Shown one piece after another: positions 27,234-35,826 of a stretch of 64,000 nucleotides of DNA. Source of the stretch: Betaproteobacteria bacterium. Its GTDB lineage: Bacteria > Pseudomonadota > Gammaproteobacteria > Burkholderiales > Rhodocyclaceae. The notes below the pieces were generated by a model that saw only the letters and a program-made list of their open reading frames with translations, made no database searches and was not told the origin of the DNA. The first letter of the stretch is position 1; every line of letters begins with the position of its first letter. The DNA is taken from positions 310,001 through 374,000 of the forward strand of contig JADJLT010000001.1 of assembly GCA_016709965.1 (NCBI GenBank), written 5' to 3'. Position numbers and translations under genes: made by a program.

Positions 27234-27280
27234 TCGGCAAAGCACTATCCTGGCCGACGTAGAACCACGTTCGCCCACCA

Positions 27281-27426
27281 TATGGTTATCTCCATGCTCG
27301 GTGCAATCCAGCTCAACATCGACCCTACCTCGGCACAGTGCGCATGGTGGTCAAGATCGCAGGTGACATTTTTAGCCGCCTGATCGTCCAAAAGCGGACG
27401 GCATCGGGCAACGGCAGCCACGCCTG
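27281..27426 (+). pseudogene. Decayed 3' end of a second DAACS symporter gene
   Basis: The translation from 27318 reads GTVRMVVKIAGD, then RLIVQKRTASG up to a TGA at 27426. It aligns without gaps to the last 34 residues of the symporter at 21589-22839 (DTVRTAVNVEGD, SLIVQKLTES). By eye about two thirds of the bases match. One base is missing near 27317 relative to the intact gene, so the frame is broken. No start or upstream part remains. The other bases between 27234 and 27660 hold repeat R3 and nothing else I recognise. Confidence 0.75.
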
Positions 27427-27475
27427 AGCCTCCCAGCACAGGCGGTCAGCCAATAGGTCCTCGAAACCGGCTTGC

Positions 27476-27512
27476 TGCGGTCAACCGGAAAAATCCGCCG
27501 AATTTGAAACAC
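27476..27512 (+). repeat. Dispersed intergenic repeat, copy R3
   Basis: TGCGGTCAACCGGAAAAA, then TCCGCCGAATTTGAAACAC. It lies 50 bases after the decayed symporter tail. Confidence 0.8.
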
Positions 27513-27669
27513 AGTCGCGCCACCGGCGTTAGCGGAAGATCCGGTTAACAAAGCAGCCCGATCAATCACCTCAGTAAAACCTGTGTGCGCCAGCGAACCG
27601 ATACCGCTGCGCTGGGCGCCTATAAACACTGTGCAGCACCAATTCGATGGGTACAGTTTTACTGGAGAA

Positions 27670-28053
27670 ATGATGATGACTAGAAATTCCGAGCTATGGC
27701 TCAAGCTAACTTGCGCTATTGCCGTGGCCACGATGGTTGGTTGCAGCAGCATGAAGACGCCGGCAACAGCCGACGTAGCGGTCTCGAAGGCAGCTGTCGA
27801 CAGCGCGGCCAGTGCAGATGGCGCCCAATACGCGCCGCTCGACATGCGTTCGGCTCGCGAAAAACTGGCCAAGGCCAACAAGGCGATGGCTGACAAGGAC
27901 TACGAGCTCGCGTCCGAGATGGCGAATCAGGCCCAGGCTGATGCCAATCTGGCCCAGGCCAAGGCGGATTCAGCCAAGGCAAAGATGGCAGCAGATGCCC
28001 TGCAGGATGACATTCGCGTTCTGCGCGAAGAACTCAAGCGCTCACGCAAGTAA
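27670..28053 (+). CDS. Small lipoprotein with DUF4398-like helical domain
   Basis: A 127-residue protein (first ATG of a run of three; a GGAG site best fits the third, at 27676). The signal peptide ends in the lipobox-like MVGC, so residues after the cysteine are probably lipid-anchored. The rest is alanine- and lysine-rich helix with YAPLDMRSAREKL and YELASEMANQAQADANLAQ, the repeat-like pattern of DUF4398. The same YAPLE/D motif occurs in the next gene. The pair probably works in the outer membrane or periplasm; the function is unknown. Confidence 0.8.
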   Translation: MMMTRNSELWLKLTCAIAVATMVGCSSMKTPATADVAVSKAAVDSAASADGAQYAPLDMRSAREKLAKANKAMADKDYELASEMANQAQADANLAQAKADSAKAKMAADALQDDIRVLREELKRSRK

Positions 28054-28110
28054 TAGCAGCCCGGTCGCCATGCCGCTTGCCGGCAACGCCACCCCAACCC
28101 CAAGGATTTG

Positions 28111-28980
28111 ATGATGAAAACAACTAAATTTACACCCGTATTGCTGGTAATCGCCGGCCTCCTCGGCGCCTGCGGCTCGGTGCCGACCACCAATCTGCTT
28201 GAACAGACACGCAGCGATTACCAGGCTGCGCGAAATAGTCCGCAAGTCGCGAAATACGCGCCGCTGGAATTGAAGCAGGCCGACAGCGCCATGGCTCAGG
28301 CCAATGCTGCTGCCGCCGACAAGCAAAGCAATGAGGACATCGATAAACTGGCCTATCTGGCCAAACAAAAGATTGCCTTGACGCAGGAAAAGGCAAAACA
28401 GAAATCCGCTGAAAGTGACGTTGCGACGTCCAGCAAGGAACGCGACCAGTTACGCCTTGAACAGCGTACCAACGAAGCGGACCGGGCCAAGGAAGCCACC
28501 GCGGTCGCCAAGGGGAATACCGCTTACGCCCAAAACCAGACACTTGAAGCCCAGCGCCGCACGGCCCAACTTGAAGCCCAGTTGGCAGACCTGTCGGCCA
28601 AGAAAACCGAGCGTGGCATGGTCATCACCCTCGGCGACGTGCTGTTTCAAACCGACAAGACTCGCCTGAACCAGAATGGCCTGGACACCAGCCGGAAACT
28701 GGCCAAGGTCCTTGAAGAAAACCCCGAACGCACCGTGCTGATCGAGGGCTTCACCGACAGCACCGGCTCAGCCGCCCATAACCAGCGCCTGTCTGAGCGC
28801 CGTGCCACATCGGTGCGCCAGACGCTCCAGGAAATGGGCGTCAGTCGCAACCGCATCGCCATTCGCGGTTTTGGCGAATCCTATCCGGTCGCCAGCAATG
28901 ACACGAGCGAAGACCGTCAGATGAATCGGCGCGTCGAGATCATTCTGTCCAACGACAAAGGCGCCATTCGCCAGCGTTAA
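28111..28980 (+). CDS. OmpA-family lipoprotein with N-terminal DUF4398 domain
   Basis: A 289-residue protein with signal peptide and lipobox LLGAC. Residues 35-95 repeat the DUF4398 pattern (YAPLELKQADSAMAQA); residues 95-165 are likely coiled coil. The C-terminal 115 residues are an OmpA peptidoglycan-binding domain (ITLGDVLFQTDKTRL, EGFTDSTGS, LSERRATSVRQTL, NRRVEIIL). It should tie the outer membrane to peptidoglycan. AAGGA precedes the ATG at 28111. Its TAA stop is part of the 8-bp sequence duplicated by the adjacent IS, so the insertion has left the reading frame intact but removed the native downstream sequence from direct contact. Confidence 0.9.
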   Translation: MMKTTKFTPVLLVIAGLLGACGSVPTTNLLEQTRSDYQAARNSPQVAKYAPLELKQADSAMAQANAAAADKQSNEDIDKLAYLAKQKIALTQEKAKQKSAESDVATSSKERDQLRLEQRTNEADRAKEATAVAKGNTAYAQNQTLEAQRRTAQLEAQLADLSAKKTERGMVITLGDVLFQTDKTRLNQNGLDTSRKLAKVLEENPERTVLIEGFTDSTGSAAHNQRLSERRATSVRQTLQEMGVSRNRIAIRGFGESYPVASNDTSEDRQMNRRVEIILSNDKGAIRQR

Positions 28981-28985
28981 GTAAT
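28978..28985 (+). repeat. Left target-site duplication of the IS1595-family element
   Basis: TAAGTAAT, repeated exactly at 30030-30037. It contains the stop codon of the OmpA-family gene. Eight bases is the length known for IS1595-family elements. Confidence 0.9.
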
Positions 28986-30029
28986 GGCTATGTAATCTTT
29001 GCATGTTGGTCTATAACAAAGTTATCTGAATCAATCGGATAGGTGTTGCGATGAAGCCCAATGATTTCCGGAAACTGTCGAGTGCGTTGAAGGAATTGAC
29101 GCCGCACCAGCGGCAAGTCTTGATGGATCGGCTGCAACCGGCGGCGCAGGAGTCGGCGTCCTACCAAGTGGTTGAGACCCGGATGACCGAGAAGCCGCAC
29201 TGTCCGCATTGCGCACACGAGCAGGTTTCCCGCTGGGGTTCGCCAATGGCTTGCAACGTTATCGCTGCAACGCCTGTCGAGCGACTTTCAACGCCCTGAC
29301 TGACACACCGCTAGCAGGACTTCGGCACAAAGCGAAATGGATGGACTATGCGAAACAGCTGGCTGAGGGGACGAGCATCCGCAAAAGTGCCGCTGCGGTG
29401 GGGATTCATCCCAACACGGCATTCCGCTGGCGCCACCGCTTCCTGAACTTGCCCAATGGTCAGCAGGCGATCAGCCTGGCGGGCATTGCTGAAGCCGATG
29501 AGACGTATTTCCTTGAGTCACAGAAGGGCAGAAGACAAGGTTTGAGTCGTGCTCCCCGCAAGCGGGGCGGCAAAGCCAGTAAGCGCGGCCTGTCGGAAGA
29601 ACAGACCGCTGTCCTGATTTGCCGGGATCGTACCGGCAACACCGCAGACTTCATCCTGGAGAAGGCCGATAAGGCACACCTCGGGGCGGTGCTCAAGCCG
29701 CTTTTGGCGACCGATGTCATTCTGTGCACCGACGGAGAAAAGGCGCTGGCGGCTGTTGCCAAAGAAATGGGCATCACCCACCGGCCGGTCAATCTGGCTG
29801 CTGGTCAGCGTGTTGTGGCGGGGGTCTATCATGTGCAGAACGTCAATGCCTACGATAGCCGACTCAAGGAATGGATACGCCGCTTCCACGGCGTCGCCAC
29901 CCGCTACTTGGGTAACTATCTGGGCTGGCGACGATTGATTGAGCGACACGACCGCGATATTTCCTCTGACGATTTCCTCCGTGCCGCTTTGGGGATCGAT
30001 GGGGTTCAACATACTATGGGTACATAGCC
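28986..30029 (+). mobile_element. Complete IS1595-family insertion sequence (1044 bp)
   Basis: Its ends are inverted: GGCTATGTA at the left and TACATAGCC at the right. It is bracketed by the perfect 8-bp duplication TAAGTAAT. The internal gene encodes an ISXO2-like transposase. The intact ends and duplication suggest a fairly recent insertion. A decayed copy of its right part is at 46273-46862. Confidence 0.93.
29051..30027 (+). pseudogene. IS1595-family transposase, broken by a -1 frameshift
   Basis: The first frame (from ATG 29051) encodes an N-terminal helical part and the first zinc-ribbon pair CPHC. Near 29236 the homologous reading moves to the -1 frame and continues RYRCNAC, completing the zinc ribbon. 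Then come a helix-turn-helix (SIRKSAAAVGIHPNTAFRW) and the DDE-type domain (AEADETYF, ILCTDGEKA, VQNVNAYDSRLKEWI). The shift sits at a run of four G; five G would restore the frame. A sequencing error or real decay are both possible. I see no good slippery heptamer for programmed frameshifting. Confidence 0.85.
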
Positions 30030-30037
30030 TAAGTAAT
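30030..30037 (+). repeat. Right target-site duplication of the IS1595-family element
   Basis: TAAGTAAT directly after the right inverted end, identical to 28978-28985. Confidence 0.9.
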
Positions 30038-30092
30038 TTCCCGGCGGAATATCGGTATTTCCGCCGAATCAGCCCGGCAGATGGCTGAAAAG

Positions 30093-30476
30093 CTATCGGC
30101 TGCGGTCAACCCGAAAAATCAGCCGATTTCCAAATTTATCTTCGCCGTGTCCTTCAAAAGAGCGGCACGTTATGGCCGACCACCGCACCGGAATTTCCCG
30201 GCCATCGCTGCAGCGAACGACGCCCTTTCCGGTCTCGCCTTCACAACTGCCGGGAACCGGCGAAACATCAGGCGGCGCCAGTCGTCCATCGCATTGCAGA
30301 CGTCCGTCGCGATCAGCCAACGCAAATCTGCCGCCGCCCGTTGAACTGCCGGGAAAAGCCTTGCCCGCCATGTCGCCGGACACGTCGCTCAGGCTACCTC
30401 GCGCTTGATAGCCGATGGAACAGCCGGCAAGTGTGGCCGACAGGAAGATCAACAGGAAAATTGGGCGTTTGTTCAC
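30093..30476 (-). CDS. Small lipoprotein of unknown function
   Basis: A 127-residue product with a signal peptide and lipobox LAGC at about residues 16-19. The mature part holds three further cysteines and paired glycines. RLQCDGRLAPP and VVRCSDGREIPVRW suggest a small strand-rich periplasmic domain. The last ten or so residues (LIFRVDRSR) are encoded by dispersed repeat R4, so the native C-terminus may have been replaced by repeat sequence. It is divergent from dapC. No family is recognised. Confidence 0.65.
   Translation of the reverse strand: MNKRPIFLLIFLSATLAGCSIGYQARGSLSDVSGDMAGKAFPGSSTGGGRFALADRDGRLQCDGRLAPPDVSPVPGSCEGETGKGVVRCSDGREIPVRWSAITCRSFEGHGEDKFGNRLIFRVDRSR
30101..30141 (+). 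repeat. Dispersed repeat, copy R4, overlapping a coding end
   Basis: TGCGGTCAACCCGAAAAATC, then AGCCGATTTCCAAATTT. It overlaps the 3' end of the lipoprotein gene on the other strand, just right of the IS1595-family element. Confidence 0.8.
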
Positions 30477-30535
30477 AAGGCAGCGAAACGGTTTTCAGGG
30501 ATAATCTGCATTTTTACACCCATTCGACGCCCCAC

Positions 30536-31726
30536 GTGAATCCGCATCTCGCCCAACTCCAGCCTTATCCCTTCGAAAAGCTGCGCGCCCTGTTCGCCGG
30601 CGTCACCCCGAACCCGCAATACAAAGAGATCAAGCTCTCCATCGGCGAGCCGCAACACGCGACCCCAGCTTTCATCATGGAAGCCCTGGCCAACGGTTTG
30701 AAGGGGCTGGCCAACTACCCGACGACGCAAGGCGTCCCGGCACTGCGGCAGGCCATCGCCCACTGGTGCCAGCGCCGCTACGATCTGGCACTGAATCCGG
30801 AAACCGAGATCCTGCCGGTCAACGGGTCACGCGAGGCGCTTTTCTCCTTTGCACAAACGGTCATCGACCCGAGCCGTGCTCACGTGCCGCTAGTTGTCAG
30901 CCCTAATCCTTTTTACCAAATTTACGAAGGTGCAGCCTATCTGGCCGGCGCCGAACCGCGTTTCCTCAACAACCTACCGGACAACGATTTCGCCTTCGAC
31001 TACAGCAGCCTGTCGGAAGAGGAATGGTCACGCGTCCAACTCTTCTACGTCTGCTCGCCGGGCAACCCGACCGGCAAGGTACTGTCGTTGGCCGACTGGA
31101 AAACGCTTTTCGACCTTTCCGACAAATACGGCTTCATCGTTGCCTCCGACGAGTGCTACTCGGAAATCTATTTTGACGAAACCAACCCGCCGATCGGTGG
31201 CCTGCAGGCGGCAAAGCTGCTTGGCCGCTCGAATGAGCGCGTCGTCATGTTCTCCAGCCTGTCGAAGCGATCCAACGTGCCGGGCATGCGTTCCGGCTTT
31301 GTGGCCGGCGATGAAAAAATCCTGAAGAAATTCCTGCTCTATCGCACCTACCACGGCTGCGCCATGGCACCTCCGGTACAGACGGCCTCCGTCGCCGCCT
31401 GGAACGATGAGGCGCATGTACTGGACAACCGCAACCAGTACCGCGAAAAGTTCGCCGCCTGCACGCCGCTGATCGCCGAAGTGCTCGGCACTGGCATGCC
31501 GGACGCCAGCTTCTACCTGTGGGCAAAGACACCCATCGCCGACACCGAATTCGCCCGCGGTCTGCTCGAACACTATAATGTCGTCGCCCTACCGGGCAGC
31601 TTCCTGGCCCGCGAAGTACGTGGCGTCAATCCGGGTGCGAACTTTATCCGAATCGCACTGGTTGCCTCACTCGCCGAGTGCCTCGACGCGACCCAACGAA
31701 TTCGTCAATTTGCCCAACAACTTTAA
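30536..31726 (+). CDS. dapC: Succinyldiaminopimelate transaminase
   Basis: A PLP-dependent class I/II aminotransferase of the succinylase lysine/diaminopimelate pathway, 396 residues from a GTG at 30536. The PLP lysine lies in SSLSKRSNVPGMRSGF (about residue 240). SIGEPQHATP and CSPGNPTGKVL are family blocks. The longer in-frame start at 30341 overlaps the divergent lipoprotein and is rejected. With dapD and dapE downstream it forms a three-step block, which supports the DapC assignment over other aminotransferases. Confidence 0.92.
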   Translation: MNPHLAQLQPYPFEKLRALFAGVTPNPQYKEIKLSIGEPQHATPAFIMEALANGLKGLANYPTTQGVPALRQAIAHWCQRRYDLALNPETEILPVNGSREALFSFAQTVIDPSRAHVPLVVSPNPFYQIYEGAAYLAGAEPRFLNNLPDNDFAFDYSSLSEEEWSRVQLFYVCSPGNPTGKVLSLADWKTLFDLSDKYGFIVASDECYSEIYFDETNPPIGGLQAAKLLGRSNERVVMFSSLSKRSNVPGMRSGFVAGDEKILKKFLLYRTYHGCAMAPPVQTASVAAWNDEAHVLDNRNQYREKFAACTPLIAEVLGTGMPDASFYLWAKTPIADTEFARGLLEHYNVVALPGSFLAREVRGVNPGANFIRIALVASLAECLDATQRIRQFAQQL

Positions 31727-31741
31727 ACAGAGAGAGCCCTC

Positions 31742-32560
31742 ATGACGCATCCCCTGCAAGCCACCATCGAAGAACTCTGGGAACGCCGTACCGAGCTGTC
31801 CCCGCAATCCCCGGCCGAAACCATCGCCCTCATCGAATCGGTGATCGGCGACCTTGATTCTGGCAAACTGCGCGTGGCAGAAAAGATCGACGGCGACTGG
31901 TTCACCCATCAGTGGATCAAGAAAGCCGTGCTGCTCTCCTTCCGCATCCGCGACAACCGCGTTCAGGATGGCGGCGATGTCCGCTTCTACGACAAGGTCG
32001 ACACCAAGTTCCAGGGCTGGACTGAAGAACAGTTCCGCCAGGGCGGTTTCCGCGTCGTACCGGGCACCATCGTTCGCAAGGGTTCCTACGTTGCCAAGAA
32101 CGCCGTGCTGATGCCGTCCTTCGTGAACATCGGCGCCTACGTCGATGAAGCCACCATGGTCGACACCTGGGTCACCGTCGGTTCCTGCGCCCAGATCGGC
32201 AAGAACGTGCACCTTTCCGGCGGTGTCGGCATTGGCGGCGTGCTTGAGCCGCTGCAGGCCAACCCGACCATCATCGAAGACAACTGCTTCATCGGCGCCC
32301 GTTCGGAAGTCGTCGAAGGCGTCATCATCGGCGAGAACTCCGTCCTCTCCATGGGCGTGTACATCGGCCAAAGCACCCCGATCTACGACCGCGAAACCGG
32401 CGAAGTCACCTACGGCCGAGTTCCGCCGGGCTCCGTCGTGATCAGCGGCACCTTGCCGAAGGCCAATGGCGCCTATAGCCTGTATGCTGCGATCATCGTC
32501 AAGAAGGTCGACGCGCAGACCCGCTCGAAGACCAGCATCAACGAGTTGCTGCGTCCGTAA
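31742..32560 (+). CDS. dapD: 2,3,4,5-tetrahydropyridine-2,6-dicarboxylate N-succinyltransferase
   Basis: A trimeric left-handed beta-helix acyltransferase that adds succinyl to tetrahydrodipicolinate. The 272-residue product has the hexapeptide-repeat core (IGAYVDEATMVDTWVTVGS, CAQIGKNVHLSGGVGIGGV). It begins 15 bases after dapC with an AGAGAG site. Confidence 0.96.
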   Translation: MTHPLQATIEELWERRTELSPQSPAETIALIESVIGDLDSGKLRVAEKIDGDWFTHQWIKKAVLLSFRIRDNRVQDGGDVRFYDKVDTKFQGWTEEQFRQGGFRVVPGTIVRKGSYVAKNAVLMPSFVNIGAYVDEATMVDTWVTVGSCAQIGKNVHLSGGVGIGGVLEPLQANPTIIEDNCFIGARSEVVEGVIIGENSVLSMGVYIGQSTPIYDRETGEVTYGRVPPGSVVISGTLPKANGAYSLYAAIIVKKVDAQTRSKTSINELLRP

Positions 32561-32587
32561 GTCAATTCACCCCACGAAGGTCTTGTC

Positions 32588-33775
32588 ATGATTCTCGACA
32601 AACTGTTCCAGTTGATGGCCGAAAAGCAGGCCTCGGATATTTTCATTTCCGCAGGTGCGCCTATCCACATCAAAATCCAGGGCAACACCATCCCGGTCAA
32701 CCAGCAGGTCATGCTGCCGGACATGATCGAGAAAATCGCCTACGAACTGATGTCACCAGATCAGATCAAGACCTTCGAAGCCAGTTGGGAAATGAATCTC
32801 TCCTTCGGCGTGCCGAATGTCGGCAACTTCCGCGTCAATATTTTCCGCCAACGTGGCTCGACCAGCATCGTCATCCGCTTCATTCTGGGCAACATCCCTG
32901 CACTCGGTGATCTCGGCCTGCCGAACATCCTTGGCGAACTGATCATGGAAAAGCGCGGCCTGATCCTGATCGTTGGGGCAACCGGTTCGGGAAAATCAAC
33001 GACCATCGCCTCAATGCTCGATCACCGCAACGCCAACCGTTCCGGTCACATCCTGACCGTTGAAGACCCGATCGAATTTCTGTTCAAGCACAAGAAATCC
33101 ATCGTCAATCAGCGCGAAATCGGCATGGATACCCAGGACTGGCAATCGGCGCTGAAGAACGCCATGCGCCAGGCGCCGGACTGCATCCTGATCGGCGAAA
33201 TCCGCGACAAGGAAACCATGCAGGCAGCCATCGCCTACGCACAAACCGGCCACCTCTGCCTGGCCACGCTGCATGCCAACAACTCGTACCATGCACTGAA
33301 CCGCATCATCAGCTTCTTCCCGCTGGAAAACCGACCAGCGCTCTTCCTTGACCTTTCGGTTGCCTTGCGTGCCGTCGTCTCGCAACGTCTGGTCAAGAAG
33401 CCGGATGGCAAGCGCATCCCGACCAGCGAAATCATGCTCAACACCCGCCACATCAGCGAACTGATCGAACGCGGCGAAGTGCAGGGCATCAAGGACGCCA
33501 TGGAACAAACCCTGGCGCCGGGATCGCAAACCTTCGAGCAAGATCTGTTCAATCTGTACAGCGCCGGCACCATCACCATCGACGAAGCGCTGGCCAATGC
33601 CGACTCGCCGACCAATCTATCCTGGCTGATCAACAATTCCGAATTTGGCAGCACGACCGGGAAGGAAGACCGAAAGGCCGACGTGACACTCGATTTCGAC
33701 AGCACCAGCGAAGGCGGCACCTCGTTCAAGGAATTCACCCTCAGCCTGGCTGACAACGACGAAGAAACGCACTGA
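32588..33775 (+). CDS. pilU: PilT/PilU-family type IV pilus retraction ATPase, PilU-like
   Basis: A hexameric secretion-superfamily ATPase of 395 residues. Walker A GATGSGKST lies at about residues 134-142, the Asp box at TVEDPIEFL, Walker B at CILIGEIRDKETM and the His box at TGHLCLATLHANN. The acidic C-terminal tail beyond residue 340 is longer than in PilT and fits PilU. It is inserted between dapD and dapE and runs into dapE with a one-base overlap, so it is probably part of the dap operon. No other pilus gene is nearby. Confidence 0.88.
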   Translation: MILDKLFQLMAEKQASDIFISAGAPIHIKIQGNTIPVNQQVMLPDMIEKIAYELMSPDQIKTFEASWEMNLSFGVPNVGNFRVNIFRQRGSTSIVIRFILGNIPALGDLGLPNILGELIMEKRGLILIVGATGSGKSTTIASMLDHRNANRSGHILTVEDPIEFLFKHKKSIVNQREIGMDTQDWQSALKNAMRQAPDCILIGEIRDKETMQAAIAYAQTGHLCLATLHANNSYHALNRIISFFPLENRPALFLDLSVALRAVVSQRLVKKPDGKRIPTSEIMLNTRHISELIERGEVQGIKDAMEQTLAPGSQTFEQDLFNLYSAGTITIDEALANADSPTNLSWLINNSEFGSTTGKEDRKADVTLDFDSTSEGGTSFKEFTLSLADNDEETH

Positions 33776-34908
33776 TGTCCGACCCTACGTTTGAACTTGC
33801 CCGGCAGATCATGTCTTGCCACTCCGTCACGCCGGAAGACGGCGGCTGCATGGAAATCCTCATCGAACGCCTGAAGCCGCTGGGTTTCACAGTCGAATTC
33901 ATCATCCGCAACGGCGTCACCAATCTCTGGGCCCGTCGCGGTACCACAGCTCCGCTATTCGTCTTCGCCGGCCACACCGATGTGGTGCCAACCGGCCCGC
34001 TTGAGCAGTGGACCTCGCCACCCTTCGCCCCGGAAATCCGCGACGGCATGCTTTACGGGCGCGGCGCCGCCGACATGAAATCCTCGATTGCTGCGGCAGT
34101 CACTGCGGTCGAAACCTTCATCGCTGCCAACCCGGATCATCCCGGATCGCTGGCCTTCCTGCTCACCTCCGACGAAGAAGGCGATGCCACCGACGGCACC
34201 GTCATCGTCGTCGAAGCGCTCAAGGCACGTGGCGAGATGCTCGATTTCTGCATCATCGGCGAGCCTACCTCGGTCGATACGCTGGGCGACATGATCAAGA
34301 ACGGTCGCCGCGGCTCGCTATCCGGCAACTTGACGGTCAAGGGCATCCAGTGCCACATCGCCTACCCGGAAAAAGGCCGCAACCCGATCCACGAAGTTGC
34401 CCCGGCCCTGGCCGAACTGGCCGCCACCGCTTGGGACCAGGGCAACGAGTATTACCAGCCGACGACCTGGCAAATTTCGAATATCCACGGCGGCACCGGC
34501 GCGACCAACGTCATCCCCGGTCAACTGGAAATAAAGTTCAATTTTCGATTTTCCACGGCCAGCAGCCCGGAAAGCCTGCAGCAGCGACTGCTCGCCATTC
34601 TCGACAAGCACAGTCTGGACTACGACATCAAATGGACGCTGGGCGCCCGTCCCTTCCTGACCGGTCGCGGCCCGCTGGCCGATGCGGCGACAACAGCGAT
34701 TCGCGATATCTGCGGCATCGAGACTGAGCTGTCGACCACCGGCGGCACCTCCGACGGTCGCTTCATCGCTGAAATCTGCAAACAGATGTTGGAGATCGGC
34801 CCGGTCAACGCGACCAGCCACAAGATCGACGAATGCATCGCCGTCGACGCACTGCCGAAGCTGTCCGCCATTTATCGCCGTATCCTCGAACAACTGATGA
34901 CCGCATGA
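33775..34908 (+). CDS. dapE: Succinyl-diaminopimelate desuccinylase
   Basis: An M20-family zinc hydrolase of 377 residues that releases LL-diaminopimelate. The metal ligands are visible in GHTDVVPTG (His, Asp), GRGAADMK (bridging Asp), TSDEEGDATDGT (catalytic and ligand Glu), the IIGEPTS region, and the C-terminal NATSHKIDE. It starts on the PilU-like stop (TGATG) and overlaps prmB by four bases. Confidence 0.95.
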   Translation: MSDPTFELARQIMSCHSVTPEDGGCMEILIERLKPLGFTVEFIIRNGVTNLWARRGTTAPLFVFAGHTDVVPTGPLEQWTSPPFAPEIRDGMLYGRGAADMKSSIAAAVTAVETFIAANPDHPGSLAFLLTSDEEGDATDGTVIVVEALKARGEMLDFCIIGEPTSVDTLGDMIKNGRRGSLSGNLTVKGIQCHIAYPEKGRNPIHEVAPALAELAATAWDQGNEYYQPTTWQISNIHGGTGATNVIPGQLEIKFNFRFSTASSPESLQQRLLAILDKHSLDYDIKWTLGARPFLTGRGPLADAATTAIRDICGIETELSTTGGTSDGRFIAEICKQMLEIGPVNATSHKIDECIAVDALPKLSAIYRRILEQLMTA

Positions 34909-35804
34909 GCGATTCGCTAGCCAAAGCCGAACTGACCACCGTTCGCGACTACCTCCGTTACGCCGTCAGCCGCTTCAACGCCGCCCAGCTGTTTTTCGGT
35001 CACGGCAGCGACAACGCCTGGGACGAAGCCGTCTATCTGACACTGCATTCGTTGCACCTGCCATTAGACCGCCTCGAACCCTTCCTCGACGCCCGCTTGC
35101 TGCCGCATGAACGCGCCAACCTGCTCGATATCTATCGCCGGCGCTGCGAAGAGCGCCTGCCGGCAGCCTATCTGACCAACGAAGCCTGGCTCGGCGAGCA
35201 TCGTTTCTACGTCGACGACCGCGTCATCGTGCCGCGCTCCTTCATTGCTGAACTGCTCGATGAACAACTGACGCCATGGATCGACGACCCATGGGCCATC
35301 GAGTCAGCGCTTGACCTATGCACCGGCTCCGGCTGCCTCGCCATCCTGACCGCCCTCGCTTTCCCGAATACCGAAGTCGCTGCGGTCGACCTGTCCGACG
35401 CCGCACTTGCCGTAGCCGAGCGCAATGTTGCCGACTACCACCTGACCGACCGCGTCGAGCTGATCCAGTCGGATGCCTTCACCAAACTCGAAGGTCGGAA
35501 ATTCGACCTGATCATTTCCAATCCGCCTTACGTCAACGCCAAATCGGTCGCTGCGCTGCCGCCGGAATACCTGCACGAGCCTGAACTGGCGCTTGGCTCG
35601 GGTGACGACGGCCTCGATTTCACACGCATCATTCTGCGTGAAGCGAAGAAACACCTGAGTGACAACGGTATTCTGATCGTCGAAATCGGCCACAACCGCG
35701 ACGACCTCGAGGCTGCCTATCCGACGCTACCCTTCACCTGGTTAGACACCGCTGCTGGCGACGAATTCGTCTTCCTGCTCCACGCCGCTGATTTACCCAG
35801 CTAA
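34905..35804 (+). CDS. prmB: Ribosomal protein L3 glutamine N5-methyltransferase
   Basis: A 299-residue SAM-dependent methyltransferase. Motif I LDLCTGSGCLAI (about residues 133-144) and the catalytic NPPY (about residues 204-207) fit the PrmB/HemK group, and the N-terminal FFGHGSDNAWDEA block is typical of PrmB. The ATG at 34905 overlaps the dapE stop (ATGA). The final residues before the TAA at 35804 are not conserved. Confidence 0.93.
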   Translation: MSDSLAKAELTTVRDYLRYAVSRFNAAQLFFGHGSDNAWDEAVYLTLHSLHLPLDRLEPFLDARLLPHERANLLDIYRRRCEERLPAAYLTNEAWLGEHRFYVDDRVIVPRSFIAELLDEQLTPWIDDPWAIESALDLCTGSGCLAILTALAFPNTEVAAVDLSDAALAVAERNVADYHLTDRVELIQSDAFTKLEGRKFDLIISNPPYVNAKSVAALPPEYLHEPELALGSGDDGLDFTRIILREAKKHLSDNGILIVEIGHNRDDLEAAYPTLPFTWLDTAAGDEFVFLLHAADLPS

Positions 35805-35826
35805 GTTCCCCAGCCAAGCTTCCAGA

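Noticed and set aside
29051..29299. Programmed -1 frameshifting in the IS1595-family transposase.
   Set aside because: No convincing slippery heptamer is present; a missing G in a short G-run explains the break, and this family normally uses a single frame.
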